Part shown: piece by piece, positions 34,742 to 45,700 of the stretch
Position numbering within the stretch: the stretch's first letter is position 1
Layout of the letters: each line of letters opens with the position of its first letter
NCBI RefSeq assembly: GCF_001904725.1
Contig: NZ_MRCE01000040.1
Coordinates: forward strand, 1 to 62,600
Direction: 5' to 3'
Source: Phormidium ambiguum IAM M-71
Lineage (GTDB): Bacteria; Cyanobacteriota; Cyanobacteriia; Cyanobacteriales; Aerosakkonemataceae
Length of the DNA: 62,600 bases
Program-made: the position numbers and the translations under genes
Notes under the pieces: model-generated
What the model saw: the letters and a program-made list of their open reading frames with translations, nothing else
The model's database searches: none
What the model was told of the DNA's origin: nothing

Positions 34742-36351
34742 TAATTGTTAGCTTCTCCTAATAGCAGTAATATATTTTGTTCGGCGTATCCTTTAAATTG
34801 AAATTCATATTGTTGCAACTGTAAAAGTAAGTTTTTAAGTGGGATTTCTATTTGTTTACCTTGCCAACGTTCCTGAAGCCTTTTTAAAATGGTTTCATTT
34901 ACGTTTTGTTCGTCAATTAAAGCATGGCTTCGCAGTAGCTCTAATTCATTAATATCGTGAGTTTTCATTACTGCGGCGATATCTTGATACATAGATTCAA
35001 TAAATTGTTTAACTGTGTATTTCATGATTACAGGTTGCAAAGTAAACGAAGCTTCATTCGTATTGGCGTTAGTTTCTTTTTCTATTAGCGATCGCCTAAC
35101 CAAAGATTCCAGCACCGTTAGTAAATCCGAACTAGAAACACTAGGCCAGAGTTTTGATTTTAAATAAGAAAAAGTCACAGACTTACCTGCAATAGCTAAC
35201 CAGTACATCACAGTTTTCCCTAAACTTGATAACCTATCAAAATGTTGGTCAATTAGGTTAGCAAAAATATCTCCTATAACTAAAGAACTTTGACCAATAA
35301 ACTGCGAAATATCACCATTAAATATCTCTTGTATAGTTGTAGCCACAACTTTCAGAGCAGCCGGATGCCCTCTATATAATTGAATCAACTCATCTAAGCC
35401 ATTTTCCCAACCAGAAAAGCCTTTTGTCGATAACAACTTTTTCGCATCTCCTGCTTTTAACCCTTTTACTTGTAAAGCCCGAACAGGTAAAGTTTCACCA
35501 GCTAAAGAAGCCACATCTACAGATTTTTCTCGCGACATCAGTAATAGGCAGCTTTGGTGACGTTCTTCTGCCACTCGCTTGAGCAATTGACCATACCCTT
35601 CATAGCCAGAGCGATAGTACCCAGCTATATCGCCATCTCGCAATACCATCTCCCAATCGTCAAGAATTATCAAACAACGATGAACTCGTAAGCTATTGAG
35701 CAAACAAGAAATTTGACTTTCTATTGTTCCTGGTTTTTCTATTTTTACATCTTGGGCAAGAAATGCGTTCAAATCTGACAATATGCCGCTCAATGGAGGT
35801 GCATAACGGACGCTTCGCCAAATCAGATACTCAAACTGATTTTGAATTTGTTCTGTTAGTTTCCCTGCTAAAGCAGTTTTGCCAATTCCACCCATACCCA
35901 GTAACGCTACCAAGCGACAGCGGTCTTCAGTAATCCATCGCTGTAGTTTAGATAATTCTTCAGTGCGACCGTAGAAAACTGAGACATCAGGCGCTTCTCC
36001 CCAGTCTTGGTGATAATTGGTAGCTATTTTTGGTAGATGAATTTCTGCCTGAGCATCAGACACATCAGTTAGTGATGACCAGCGTCTCAGAACTGTCTTA
36101 AAGTTGCGTTTGGTTACGTCCTCTCGGAAAGCTTGACTGAGTAATTGCCATAACTCAGCACCAATATTCTTAATGTACTCAGCATTGTAGCCCATGCCTT
36201 CTGCGATTTCTGAATAGCCCTGTCCTTCCCAAGATTGCCGAAATACTTGTTCTTGAACATCGTTTAACTTGGTTGGCTTTAGAGCCACATCGATAATGCG
36301 TAGCGCTTCTTCAACAGTCATTTTTCCCGCCGCCTGATAACGCTGCTCCAA
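34741..36351 (-). CDS. NB-ARC NTPase with vMAP-type N-terminal HTH
   Basis: The 536-residue protein starts with a helical domain, VEEALRIIDVALKPTKLNDV and QVFRQSWEGQGYSEIAEGMG, that resembles the HTH-like domain found on vWA-MoxR-associated proteins. The NB-ARC core follows, with VFYGRTEELSKLQ, Walker A LLGMGGIGKTALAGKL near 152, LIILDDWEMVLRDGD near 225 and SREK near 265. A winged-helix segment is followed by a helical end with no further sensor or effector repeats. It is the first gene of the operon. ATG 36321 is an alternative start. It is likely a regulatory switch for the following kinase. Confidence 0.8.
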   Translation of the reverse strand: MEQRYQAAGKMTVEEALRIIDVALKPTKLNDVQEQVFRQSWEGQGYSEIAEGMGYNAEYIKNIGAELWQLLSQAFREDVTKRNFKTVLRRWSSLTDVSDAQAEIHLPKIATNYHQDWGEAPDVSVFYGRTEELSKLQRWITEDRCRLVALLGMGGIGKTALAGKLTEQIQNQFEYLIWRSVRYAPPLSGILSDLNAFLAQDVKIEKPGTIESQISCLLNSLRVHRCLIILDDWEMVLRDGDIAGYYRSGYEGYGQLLKRVAEERHQSCLLLMSREKSVDVASLAGETLPVRALQVKGLKAGDAKKLLSTKGFSGWENGLDELIQLYRGHPAALKVVATTIQEIFNGDISQFIGQSSLVIGDIFANLIDQHFDRLSSLGKTVMYWLAIAGKSVTFSYLKSKLWPSVSSSDLLTVLESLVRRSLIEKETNANTNEASFTLQPVIMKYTVKQFIESMYQDIAAVMKTHDINELELLRSHALIDEQNVNETILKRLQERWQGKQIEIPLKNLLLQLQQYEFQFKGYAEQNILLLLGEANN

Positions 36352-36511
36352 TGTAACATGACTTTTTCTTACCTTTCCTCACTATTTTGTGGGTTGTGCA
36401 TTGTGTTTTTGGTTAAAAAACAGATGATTTTTCCTCACTTATTATCAACTTCATTTACTAAAAGTTGCGGTTAGATTTAATTCAACAGTTAAGGCAGTGA
36501 ACTAAATCATT

Positions 36512-36799
36512 ATGGATAGTACACAGCAATCAAATTTACCTAAAAAAGCTGCTAAAAGCATCTTCCAAAGCAAAACCTTTTGGGGTGCTACTTTAACCGC
36601 AGTAGCTGCCATTGCTCCGATTATTGGAGAAGCAGTAGAAGCTAAAAAATTCACGGTTAACGACACAGTAAAAATTGTCGTACTTCTGGCTACAACTGGA
36701 GCAACTGTAGTTGGTCGAGTTCAGGCAGAAACCGAAGTTTACACTCCTAATTGGGCACCTGGCCCCAATGAATCAGATTTTGAATCAACCAATTCCTAA
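36512..36799 (+). CDS. Holin-like small membrane protein
   Basis: This 95-residue protein has two hydrophobic segments, WGATLTAVAAIAPIIGEAV at about 24-42 and TVKIVVLLATTGATVVGRVQ at about 53-72. A charged N-terminus and a polar tail frame them. Its size and position before two cell-wall hydrolase genes fit a holin or a membrane partner of the lysins. It is divergent from the NB-ARC gene across 160 bp. Confidence 0.6.
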   Translation: MDSTQQSNLPKKAAKSIFQSKTFWGATLTAVAAIAPIIGEAVEAKKFTVNDTVKIVVLLATTGATVVGRVQAETEVYTPNWAPGPNESDFESTNS

Positions 36800-36837
36800 A
36801 ACTTACTACTTGATACTTAACATCTCAGGAGATTTTT

Positions 36838-37722
36838 ATGCAAGCTACAGAAGTAACACCCATTGTCGAATCTGTTTCTTTGGAAAGTTTAGCCCGGAAT
36901 ACTCAATTAGCCAAAGAAGTACAAACTAACTTAATTCGTTTAGGTTTACTTGACCCACCAGCGGACGGAAAATTTGGACGTTTTTCCTTGCAAGCACTCA
37001 AAGAATTCCAATCTTTGCGGCAAATATCTGAATCAGAATTAGGCCCGGAAACTATCCAAGCTTTGAAAGAAGTTAAAGAAGTAGTTCCTCTGAAATTAAG
37101 CAATGACCTGGCTAGCCGCATTGTCAAATATATGCAGTCTAAAAACTACTTCGTTGCTGTTGGGGAAAAACGTTACAACATTGTCTATATAGAAGGAGCG
37201 GATGCTGATGGTACACCCAATGAAGATACTTTCAATCAATGGAATGACCGTCGAATAGTGATTGAAATAGCTTCTGGAATTCCCAAAATTGTAGGTAACT
37301 GGTTAGCAACAACTGAACCGGGACGTTTCTACACTTTTAATCCAATGAATCCGAAAGGAGCAGCCAGAATTGCTTTTGGACAATATCGCTCTTGGCAAGT
37401 AGGAAATCATGGAAATTCCGAACCTCATGAAGCTTTAATTCAATGTTTGGCTGTGAAAGTGTATCGGGATGCTGACAAAAATGGCATTCGTAACGGAGAT
37501 GCTATTGATGAAGGTTTATTTGGTATTAATCAACATTGGGGCTATGACTTGAGAGAAGTTGGTGCTGCTAGTGCTGGTTGTTTGGTAGGTCAATCTCGGA
37601 ATAGTCACAAGGATTTTATGCGGTTGATTAAGCAAGACCGTCGCTATCAGTTAAATAACAGGTATGTGTTCTTCTCAACTATTATTCCTGGTGACGATTT
37701 AGCTAAAACTTTATCTGCTTAA
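36838..37722 (+). CDS. Peptidoglycan-binding protein with putative transpeptidase/peptidase domain
   Basis: This 294-residue protein has an N-terminal peptidoglycan-binding domain at about 20-85 (VQTNLIRLGLLDPPADGKFG and FSLQALKEFQ). A C-terminal domain contains FGINQHWGYDLREVG and ASAGCLVGQSRNSHKDFMRL near 240-270. The His and SAGC pattern recalls L,D-transpeptidase or related cysteine enzymes, but I am not certain of the family. It has no signal peptide, as is usual for phage endolysins exported through a holin. It lies 38 nt after the holin-like gene. Confidence 0.6.
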   Translation: MQATEVTPIVESVSLESLARNTQLAKEVQTNLIRLGLLDPPADGKFGRFSLQALKEFQSLRQISESELGPETIQALKEVKEVVPLKLSNDLASRIVKYMQSKNYFVAVGEKRYNIVYIEGADADGTPNEDTFNQWNDRRIVIEIASGIPKIVGNWLATTEPGRFYTFNPMNPKGAARIAFGQYRSWQVGNHGNSEPHEALIQCLAVKVYRDADKNGIRNGDAIDEGLFGINQHWGYDLREVGAASAGCLVGQSRNSHKDFMRLIKQDRRYQLNNRYVFFSTIIPGDDLAKTLSA

Positions 37723-37824
37723 TCACCAATTTTTTTTCTGACTTTCAGAGGAAATGATGAATCAACCCCTCATCATTTCCTTTACTCAAGTTACCAAGTT
37801 ATCACGCAATCAAGGACGAAATTT

Positions 37825-38745
37825 ATGTTGACCGATTTACAAAAAAAAGCAGTTAAAGCAATTGTCAATATCTTTGAAACAGGCAAAGTCTTAGGTGATT
37901 ACTCCAATGTAACCTCTCATCCGCAAGATCCTGGTGGGTTAACTTATGGACGTTCCCAAACAACTATAAATAGTGGGAATCTTTACCTGCTAATCAAAGA
38001 TTATTGTAATGCTGTAAATGCCCAATTTGCTGTACAATTAAATGCTTATCTACCAAGACTGAAGAATAAAGATCGGGGGCTAAATAATGACCAAAACCTT
38101 CACAATATATTACGGCAGGCAGGTAAAGATCCTGTGATGCAAAGTGTTCAGGATACTTTTTTCGATCGCATATACTGGAACCCTAGTGTAAACTCTGCCA
38201 ATAATCAAGGAATTAAAACTGCTCTCGGTGTGGCTGTGGTGTATGATAGCGTGATTCATGGTTCTTGGACAAAAATGCGCGATCGTACTAGCGAAAAGTT
38301 TGGTACAGTCGCTAATATTGGTGAACAAACTTGGATTAAGCATTACATAAGTGTGCGGCGCGACTGGTTAGCAAGTTCTAACAATTCTTTGTTACGAAAA
38401 ACTGTTTATCGTATGGATGCTTTGCAAGAGATAATTAATTCTCAAAACTGGGATTTGGCTTTGCCTTTAACTGTTCGGGGTTTAATTATTAACGATAAAT
38501 CTTTGAATGAGCAGTTTTCTTTTACTCCAAGGTCGCTACGTTTGCAACAACCATTCATGCAAGGTGAAGATGTAGTCGAACTTCAAAAAGCTTTAGTTAA
38601 GGTAGGTTTCCAAATGGCGGTTGATGGTATTTTTGGCCCTGCTACAGATAAAGCTGTTAAGCAATTCCAAAAAGATAAGGATTTAATTGTAGATGGCATT
38701 GTTGGAACCCAAACTCGTGAATTATTGGGCTTAATAACACATTAG
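37825..38745 (+). CDS. GH46-like chitosanase fused to a peptidoglycan-binding domain
   Basis: The 306-residue protein has a catalytic domain similar to chitosanase family GH46. IFETGKVLGDYSNVTSHPQD near residue 16 supplies the general-acid Glu, and PGGLTYGRSQTT follows as in that family. A C-terminal peptidoglycan-binding domain (QGEDVVELQKALVKVGFQM near 235 to the end) is present. It has no signal peptide. It follows the previous hydrolase by 102 nt and ends in front of a strong hairpin. It may be used to cut cell-wall or exopolysaccharide glycans in a lysis-like cassette. Confidence 0.75.
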   Translation: MLTDLQKKAVKAIVNIFETGKVLGDYSNVTSHPQDPGGLTYGRSQTTINSGNLYLLIKDYCNAVNAQFAVQLNAYLPRLKNKDRGLNNDQNLHNILRQAGKDPVMQSVQDTFFDRIYWNPSVNSANNQGIKTALGVAVVYDSVIHGSWTKMRDRTSEKFGTVANIGEQTWIKHYISVRRDWLASSNNSLLRKTVYRMDALQEIINSQNWDLALPLTVRGLIINDKSLNEQFSFTPRSLRLQQPFMQGEDVVELQKALVKVGFQMAVDGIFGPATDKAVKQFQKDKDLIVDGIVGTQTRELLGLITH

Positions 38746-38796
38746 TAATATTTGTAACTAAAATTACTATGTGATGCTAAGTCCTTAACAGTAAAA

Positions 38797-38837
38797 ATGG
38801 TGTCATGGCTAAAATTTTATTTTAACCATGACATCAT
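38797..38837. terminator. Bidirectional hairpin terminator between convergent genes
   Basis: ATGGTGTCATGG with a T/A-rich loop pairs with CCATGACATCAT. The stem has about 17 pairs with one mismatch and one G-T pair. It lies between the chitosanase-like gene on the plus strand and the helicase gene on the minus strand, with T-rich sequence on both sides. Confidence 0.75.
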
Positions 38838-38871
38838 CTTTTGTACTGCTAAAGAACTGTAAAAACTCACT

Positions 38872-41800
38872 TCATTGTCGTGACAAAATCAGATTGAGAA
38901 GATTCAGAGAGCGAGAGTTAAGAAAGTAATTAGCTTTGAACAAACTACGACGAATTTGTGCCAAGTCATAACTTTTAAAAATTACCCAAGGAAAATCAAC
39001 GAAGCCATCCCCAATGGGAAGAAAATCATTAGCTGGATACAAAGCCGTGATGTAGCGCTCTAGCAACAGGCGAAAGTCGTGACTCACCGGAGAATTTTCA
39101 TTGTCTGCGAACGATCGCTTAAGAGTTGCATCAGCAACCAAGAAATGCAGAGGAACAGCAAAATACTGATCGCTGAAATTACTAGAGTCGTTGAGTTGTT
39201 GCGTGTTTCCCTCATTTTGGATTAAGTGAGCTATGAAATCGATCGCTAAGGAAATTTCATTTTTGAGATCCTCTGGATAATTTTCTTGGCTAATAGTTTC
39301 CAGAGCATTTATGAAGTTGGGCGTTGCGTGTTGGCGGATTTGGGAATAAGGATCGATACTGTAATTAGATGTAACAGTATTATTATTCATAGGAACAATC
39401 AACAGTGAACCGTCCATATAAACCCTTGGACTAATATCTATTTCTAACAGGTCAGCCATACAGGAACATTGGTCAAATAAGAAATCAACTCCTGACTCTA
39501 ATAAGGACAGTAAGCTAATTTTCTTCCTCATCTGTTCCTGGAGAACAGGAGAATTGGATGAACGAGGAGAATTCCGAACTAGGAAGCGTGCCGACTCAAA
39601 AAAACGAGGTAGATTTTCCAGGACAAGTTTAATATACTGGTCATCTGGATGTAGGCGCTGGTGACTCCGCAATAGCTGCATTAGAGACTTAATACGGGTG
39701 CTGAAAGTCTCGCCGCCTGAATACATTGCCTTACTGCCGATGGGAATCATTGCCATGTCGCGTCCGCCCAAATACCCAGCGCCCGTAATTCGCGTCATTA
39801 TTGCCGTCCGCAAAACTAGTAGGGAACCTATGAGATTAGCTGCACGGGTAATTTTGGTAATTTTATCTTGTTGATTATTAGGCGTATTTGTAAATACTTT
39901 TTCAACAATATACACCGTCACTTTTTTAATTTCACGGTCATTATTTTGTCCCTCACCAAACTCACCCCTACCTCGATAAATAACTTGAATTATCTCCATC
40001 AAATTATTTTCTATTTGGAACCTGGGTAGCTCGACAATGATGTGTTTCGCATGGGGAAACGAAATACCGCGAGCCGCTGATGATGTCATAAATACCACTC
40101 TTAGCTGTACCCGGTCTTTATATTTGAGGAGCATTTCCTTATCATCAGGCACCTGGGAATGTATCTCCAGATAAGTCTTATATTTATCGAACCCAGAAAC
40201 TCTCTTTTTGACCAAAGAAATTATTTGTCTCAGACGTTGTTTGTCTTGGATGTAAACAAGTAATTGTCCTAAATCTGGATTTTTGACATGGTGGATTATT
40301 TCGGTGACTAAGGACTCGTCTCGTGCACTCTTACCTAGTTTATTTTTAATAGAACCATCGTCGTTAATTTTGCTAACCTCGAAGAAAACTTGGTAAGTTA
40401 GTTCAAGCAGTCCTGCTGGATATGAGTTCACATTAATAATGACGGAATCATCAATGCCTCGCAGCATAGATTCATCCGTAAATGACTGAAAGCTAACTGA
40501 GAGTGGATCTCGCTTGTTATCAACAGAAGAACAGTAAATCTTAGCTGGCTCTGCTTCTTTTTTACCCAGGTGTGGTTTAACAACATCAATACCTGTAAGG
40601 GAAGCATCAGCGATAATTAATTTGGTGTTGAAACCATGTGAGGGGTCAAACAATTCAAGTTTTGTTCCTAGCCATTTCTTCATGGAGTGAAGCCACTCAA
40701 CTCCAGTGCTGTCGCCTGTCACTTCGTCAATCATAATAATGATGTTTCTCAGGCGCTTTGATAACTTCTTCATTTCCTCCGAAATCGGTTGACCGTTATT
40801 TGTGACGGAACGAAATAGCCTCTCGAAGTTATTTAATGAGTCACCTCCTTTATTCAATTTGCGGAGGGATTGAGTGGAGCAGGTGATGACGATTTTATTT
40901 ACTCCCTCTTTGATAAGAGCGTGACCAGCATCGCATAGACTTCTAATAACTCCTGTTCCAGATTGTTTATCGTATCCGAGTAAATTTCCAGACAGACGAC
41001 TTATTTTATTTCTCCATTTTGACTGGCGATTTGCATCGTTTCCCGCGCTAATAAAAGTTACGCCAGAACGCTCAAATGTTTTCTGATTGCAGTTAGAATA
41101 ATATCTGACTGTGCGTTGGTCATTATTGCCAACAATAATCGCATGGCTGGTGTAAATACAATATAAGTCATCAGCAAATAAACTCTCTGGCTTATCTTTG
41201 AGTCTGAATTTATTAATTGTGTCTTCGTTAACAGAGAGACGGGGACTGACGTAAAAAAGTAAGAAACCTTCACCTTCTTTATCAGCTTGAGTGCGGAGGA
41301 AATCCACTACCGCTGTTGTTTTTCCGATGCCCGGATTTCCTGTAAGAAATAAATAGGAATAATTGCCAGCTAATTGTTCGTGAATTATTTGGGCGTGGGC
41401 TTTATTTAGCCTAGTTTGCTGAGGTAGATTGTATTTTGAGGCAATGGAATTATCTAGAAAGTCGGACGGATTGTTAAAGTTACTTATGGTTTCACTGAAA
41501 GTTACAGTCTTGTCCGTAGTAATATTAACAATGCACAAGGATTCAACAAATTCTTTAACTTTTTGTTGATGGGAATTGTTTTCTGGGGGAATTTTTACTT
41601 CCGATCGCTCAAGAGAGTCGATCGCCCTTCTCTTAATCAACTCCAGCATCTTAAAAAGTGTCTGTTCATAAGTGTCGATGGAATCTTCTCTGCCGGACTT
41701 TTGCTGTCTCTTCATCGACTTATATGCGTCGGCGCAATGGTCGAGAATATCGAAATCTTCCCGATCGACATTTATGGTGCTAATTCCTCGCGTGGTGTAA

Positions 41801-42738
41801 CCGATCGCTGTCACCTGCACAGTTGCATCCTTGGGTATTCTGTTTTCTGATTCCAGAAACTTGAGAAAACTGGCAGAATACGATGCCGCCTGCACCAACT
41901 TAACAAAGTCTTTATCGTAATAAGAAAAAGCCATCAGGTAATCCTTAATATATTGACCAATTATCAAGTCCTGATTAGCAATATTTTTTGAATCAATTTT
42001 TAATTTATGATAAACACTCTTGGAGTTTAAATAACGCAGTTCTGTTTTCAGAAACTCAAGGATTGACGAAGCGCTAGATAAGTTCCACAAGTCAAATTGT
42101 TCTTGTTCATCAGTTGACTTGTTATTATCTAGGTCATTAAATTGACTATTTTTATAACTTTCCACAGTGAAGGCAGATAAATCAATACAGACGATGTGGT
42201 ATTCCTTTTTTATCCCTCCATCTTTCGACATCAACATTAATGTATCCGCCTTTAAGAATTCTCCTGTATCGGCGTACTTATTTATGTATGGTGTAACCTT
42301 ATCTGCTGTAATACCTAGCTGCGAGAGAAACTGAGAATACTGTTCATGTTCGCTTTTTTCCAACGTCCTCATGCTAGTTACATCCGAGAGGTAGCACTGC
42401 ATATACAGCATTTCCCAATTTCTGCGGGAAACAGGCGAATACCCAAACGTATCCATCAATTCGTTCCATAAACCCAACCCGCCAAGATGACCGCGCAGAA
42501 GTAACAATTTGCCCCACGCTGCCCATATTCGCTGACTCTCCGCATCAATGAATCCCTCTTTCAGTTTCATTTCTACAAGTTTATTGACCACTGTTCTATG
42601 ATTAATTCGTTTTAGGTCATCAATAAATAAGCCAATATGGTCGTATTTCATCTCAGATTGATGAATCGCCGTCAATATTCCTGCGTTGAACGCCAACTCG
42701 AAAAGATGTCCTTGAGCTTCTCTAATTTTCATTGACAT
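38872..42738 (-). CDS. Large SF2-type helicase/NTPase, defence candidate
   Basis: This 1288-residue protein has an unrecognised N-terminal 450 residues. Helicase-like motifs follow: Walker A FLTGNPGIGKTTAVVDFL near 470, NIIIMIDEVTGD near 670, FMTSSAARGISFPHAKHIIV near 886 and the motif VI-like EIIQVIYRGRGEFGEG near 922. These are spread wider than in most SF2 helicases. The last 300 residues are helical. The gene is 17 nt after the 1177-residue gene and surely co-transcribed. A nucleic-acid translocase in an uncharacterised two-gene defence or mobile system is likely. I do not recognise it as DISARM, Zorya, BREX or another named system. Confidence 0.7.
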   Translation of the reverse strand: MSMKIREAQGHLFELAFNAGILTAIHQSEMKYDHIGLFIDDLKRINHRTVVNKLVEMKLKEGFIDAESQRIWAAWGKLLLLRGHLGGLGLWNELMDTFGYSPVSRRNWEMLYMQCYLSDVTSMRTLEKSEHEQYSQFLSQLGITADKVTPYINKYADTGEFLKADTLMLMSKDGGIKKEYHIVCIDLSAFTVESYKNSQFNDLDNNKSTDEQEQFDLWNLSSASSILEFLKTELRYLNSKSVYHKLKIDSKNIANQDLIIGQYIKDYLMAFSYYDKDFVKLVQAASYSASFLKFLESENRIPKDATVQVTAIGYTTRGISTINVDREDFDILDHCADAYKSMKRQQKSGREDSIDTYEQTLFKMLELIKRRAIDSLERSEVKIPPENNSHQQKVKEFVESLCIVNITTDKTVTFSETISNFNNPSDFLDNSIASKYNLPQQTRLNKAHAQIIHEQLAGNYSYLFLTGNPGIGKTTAVVDFLRTQADKEGEGFLLFYVSPRLSVNEDTINKFRLKDKPESLFADDLYCIYTSHAIIVGNNDQRTVRYYSNCNQKTFERSGVTFISAGNDANRQSKWRNKISRLSGNLLGYDKQSGTGVIRSLCDAGHALIKEGVNKIVITCSTQSLRKLNKGGDSLNNFERLFRSVTNNGQPISEEMKKLSKRLRNIIIMIDEVTGDSTGVEWLHSMKKWLGTKLELFDPSHGFNTKLIIADASLTGIDVVKPHLGKKEAEPAKIYCSSVDNKRDPLSVSFQSFTDESMLRGIDDSVIINVNSYPAGLLELTYQVFFEVSKINDDGSIKNKLGKSARDESLVTEIIHHVKNPDLGQLLVYIQDKQRLRQIISLVKKRVSGFDKYKTYLEIHSQVPDDKEMLLKYKDRVQLRVVFMTSSAARGISFPHAKHIIVELPRFQIENNLMEIIQVIYRGRGEFGEGQNNDREIKKVTVYIVEKVFTNTPNNQQDKITKITRAANLIGSLLVLRTAIMTRITGAGYLGGRDMAMIPIGSKAMYSGGETFSTRIKSLMQLLRSHQRLHPDDQYIKLVLENLPRFFESARFLVRNSPRSSNSPVLQEQMRKKISLLSLLESGVDFLFDQCSCMADLLEIDISPRVYMDGSLLIVPMNNNTVTSNYSIDPYSQIRQHATPNFINALETISQENYPEDLKNEISLAIDFIAHLIQNEGNTQQLNDSSNFSDQYFAVPLHFLVADATLKRSFADNENSPVSHDFRLLLERYITALYPANDFLPIGDGFVDFPWVIFKSYDLAQIRRSLFKANYFLNSRSLNLLNLILSRQ

Positions 42739-42755
42739 ATTCTCGCCTTTCTCAA

Positions 42756-45700
42756 TTAAAATGGGACATCAACTAACCCGTCTACAATCTCCCACTCATA
42801 TTTTTTAAGTATTGAGTTAACTCGCTGTTTTAGCGATGGGTTGTTGTATGATGCAACCAAAAAGTCATTGTAATTTTTGGGCAATTCATTTGGTGGATCG
42901 CTAACTTCGTTGTTAGCCAAGTAATTCTCAATTTCCTCGAAAAATGAGAGGAAATTTTCAGATGGATTGGTGACGTTATTAATGGCATTTTCACCGGAAA
43001 TTGGGGATAGCAATCCATTATATACTTCGGTGAGAAAGGCGAGATAATTTATTTGCGTTGAAGGGATACAGTGCCGCCCCTTTGCCGATGCTCTGCCAAT
43101 AGCGTTGTCGCCAATTATATCATCGAGAGGGTCGAGTTTTAGAAAAGATTGTTCCTTATTATTAGGTGATTTTTTCTGACTCTGAAACTTTTGGTACCTT
43201 GAATAATGCAGGAGCGTCAGATAAAACATAATGTCATCTTTTAATTGACCATCTTTTATCAGACCATCCATAATTTTATTCATGTCAAGTACATCACCAG
43301 GATGAGCGTTTAATAAAGTAGAGTAAGTGGTTACGGTGTTATAGAAAGTTCTTTCTGGTTCTATAGTCTTTCCGGTGAACAAATTAAAAAATACTACCTG
43401 GGAGCGATTAGGGTCATTAAATACATTACTTAATTGACGCACGTCCTGAACATATAACGTTTCCTCCTTGATTTCACTATCAATCCGTAGGGCGCTATAA
43501 CTATCATACAGAACCGGATATATTACTAGGTCATCAGCAATTTCTTGGATAAATTTGATTATTTCGGGTGACATGAAGAACAATTCATTTTGCTGATCGG
43601 TCACTCGTAAATGTTCCGAAAATGGAGTTTGGGCAATGTACAAAATATCGCGAAAACCCTGTTTATGGTACATATAACTAATAGCATTTCGCAGCCCTTT
43701 TGGAGAGCGATGTAGCTCATCTCCCCAGCAATTGTAAGCCAAAGTTTTTGCTCGACTTACCTTGATAGCTGTATTCGTTCTTTCCACCGCTACTATTTCA
43801 CCTGTCAAATTTGCAATGTAATTCTCTCCCCAACGCGACGAACGAGCATCACATTTATTGCTTGACACCATAACTATTAATAATTTGTCTAAGACTCTTT
43901 TTTCAGAATTATTACTACAGTATTCCTGTGGCAATACGGAATAAAGAGAATTTTTAGCATTGGTAATTTTATAATTATTAAGTTTTGGCATGACTATTCC
44001 TTGAGTATTCATTAATAGGTAGTCACTCAATATATGACTCCATTCCTCTGTTATGTTATGAATCAGGGTTTCCTGTTGGGTTGTTTGATTTTCCGCAGTT
44101 TCGTGAAGTATCCACTGTGCTACAAACCAATTTTTAAAATCATTATTTCTTTTAGCCTTAGCAGTCAGAATTTCTATTATTATCAAGCCAATCGTTCGCC
44201 AAGTAAGCTCGTATATGAAACGCTCTGAGTCAGTTTCATTCTCTAAAGCAATCTCCCCTACCTCAAACTCTATCACTGAGCCGGAAAATACAAGACGACT
44301 CATATATTCCGATGCTTCCGAGGCGTTTTTAGGAATAGTTTTTCCTGTTTTTCTTAATAATGAGTTTAGCTGTTGGACGTTTCTTTTATCGCGATTAAAC
44401 TGCTTTTCAGTATCCTGAATCACAAACTTATAAAACACAGGAAGCATTTGTATATTACCTGTTTGATACCTTCTGTTGAACTCCCACTTTTGGCCTGTGC
44501 GATAGAAGTTATCCGTCTCGAATTGTAGTTTGACAGGAAACTGGATAATAGCGTCTTTACTCGCCCCTTGCGGTGAAATAAAGACATACTTGAGGCATTC
44601 CTTCAGATTTTCTGAATATAGATCATCTGTAAAAAATCTACTCGTGTTACTTATTTCACTCAATTCTTGAAGTAGTAATTTCTGTGACAATCCTATATTT
44701 ACTTCTCTTTCCTCAGACAATAGTAATTTTCCTTGTTTTAAGTATTTTTTAAGAATCAATACTATCGATTCAATTTTGTGCGACACTAAATATTTACTCA
44801 TTCCCCTAAAAAACCCTCTCATCAAACTTTTTTTATCCGCGTCGCTCTCAGGGCTTTGCTTGCTCAATGGCTGCAAGACTTTCTCTGTGAATTGTTTAAC
44901 TACGTCAAAATCGAGAACTTGCTCGTAATGATAATTTTCTGCATAAGGATCAGAACACGCGAAGGCGAAGTAATAAAGAACAAAAAATTTAATTATTTTT
45001 TCAGCGTGTCTCTTCCTTTCTTCTGGAGTTGTTTCAGTCAGCCCTTTATTATGCAACTCTGAATCTGGATTAATTATGTCAAGTCCGTAAGCGAATGAAG
45101 AAGGGTAAGGCTCTGGATTATTGACGCGCCCGTTTAATTTGAATTTCAATCCTAAAGTTATCGATGTCAAACTCCGAATAGGGTCGTCTGTTTCCCCCAT
45201 ACAGCCGTCAATTTTACCAACCAGAGGTAACTCGGAAAAAGCATCTCGCTTGGAAAACAATTCTTTGAGATTCACGGTCACGCCCTGGTATGTAACGTCA
45301 AAATCATCAGGCTTATTTGAGATGAAATTTTCCAGCAACTTGAATCGCCGACTATAATCTCTCAAATAAAATGACGCTTCGTGCAGTGATATTTCCCGTG
45401 CTTTTTCTTCACCTTCACGGGAATAGTGATATATTACTTCTTTCTGAATTGACTCACCTGCTTCATCACAGTCGTCACCAATTATCTTTGCCCAATATTC
45501 TAAATAATTTATTTCCGCTTCTCTTTTGAGCCGTCCTATTGTTTCCTGATTAATTAATTTTTCAAGGCGCAATAATTCGTCGGAGCCATTAATTCTCATT
45601 GATTCAAGCGTTGTTCTCACGTTCTTAATTACATAATCCGCCTCTCCTAAGTCAGATTTACCCTGCAAGAAACGTATGTAACCATCCAACGCGGTCAGAA

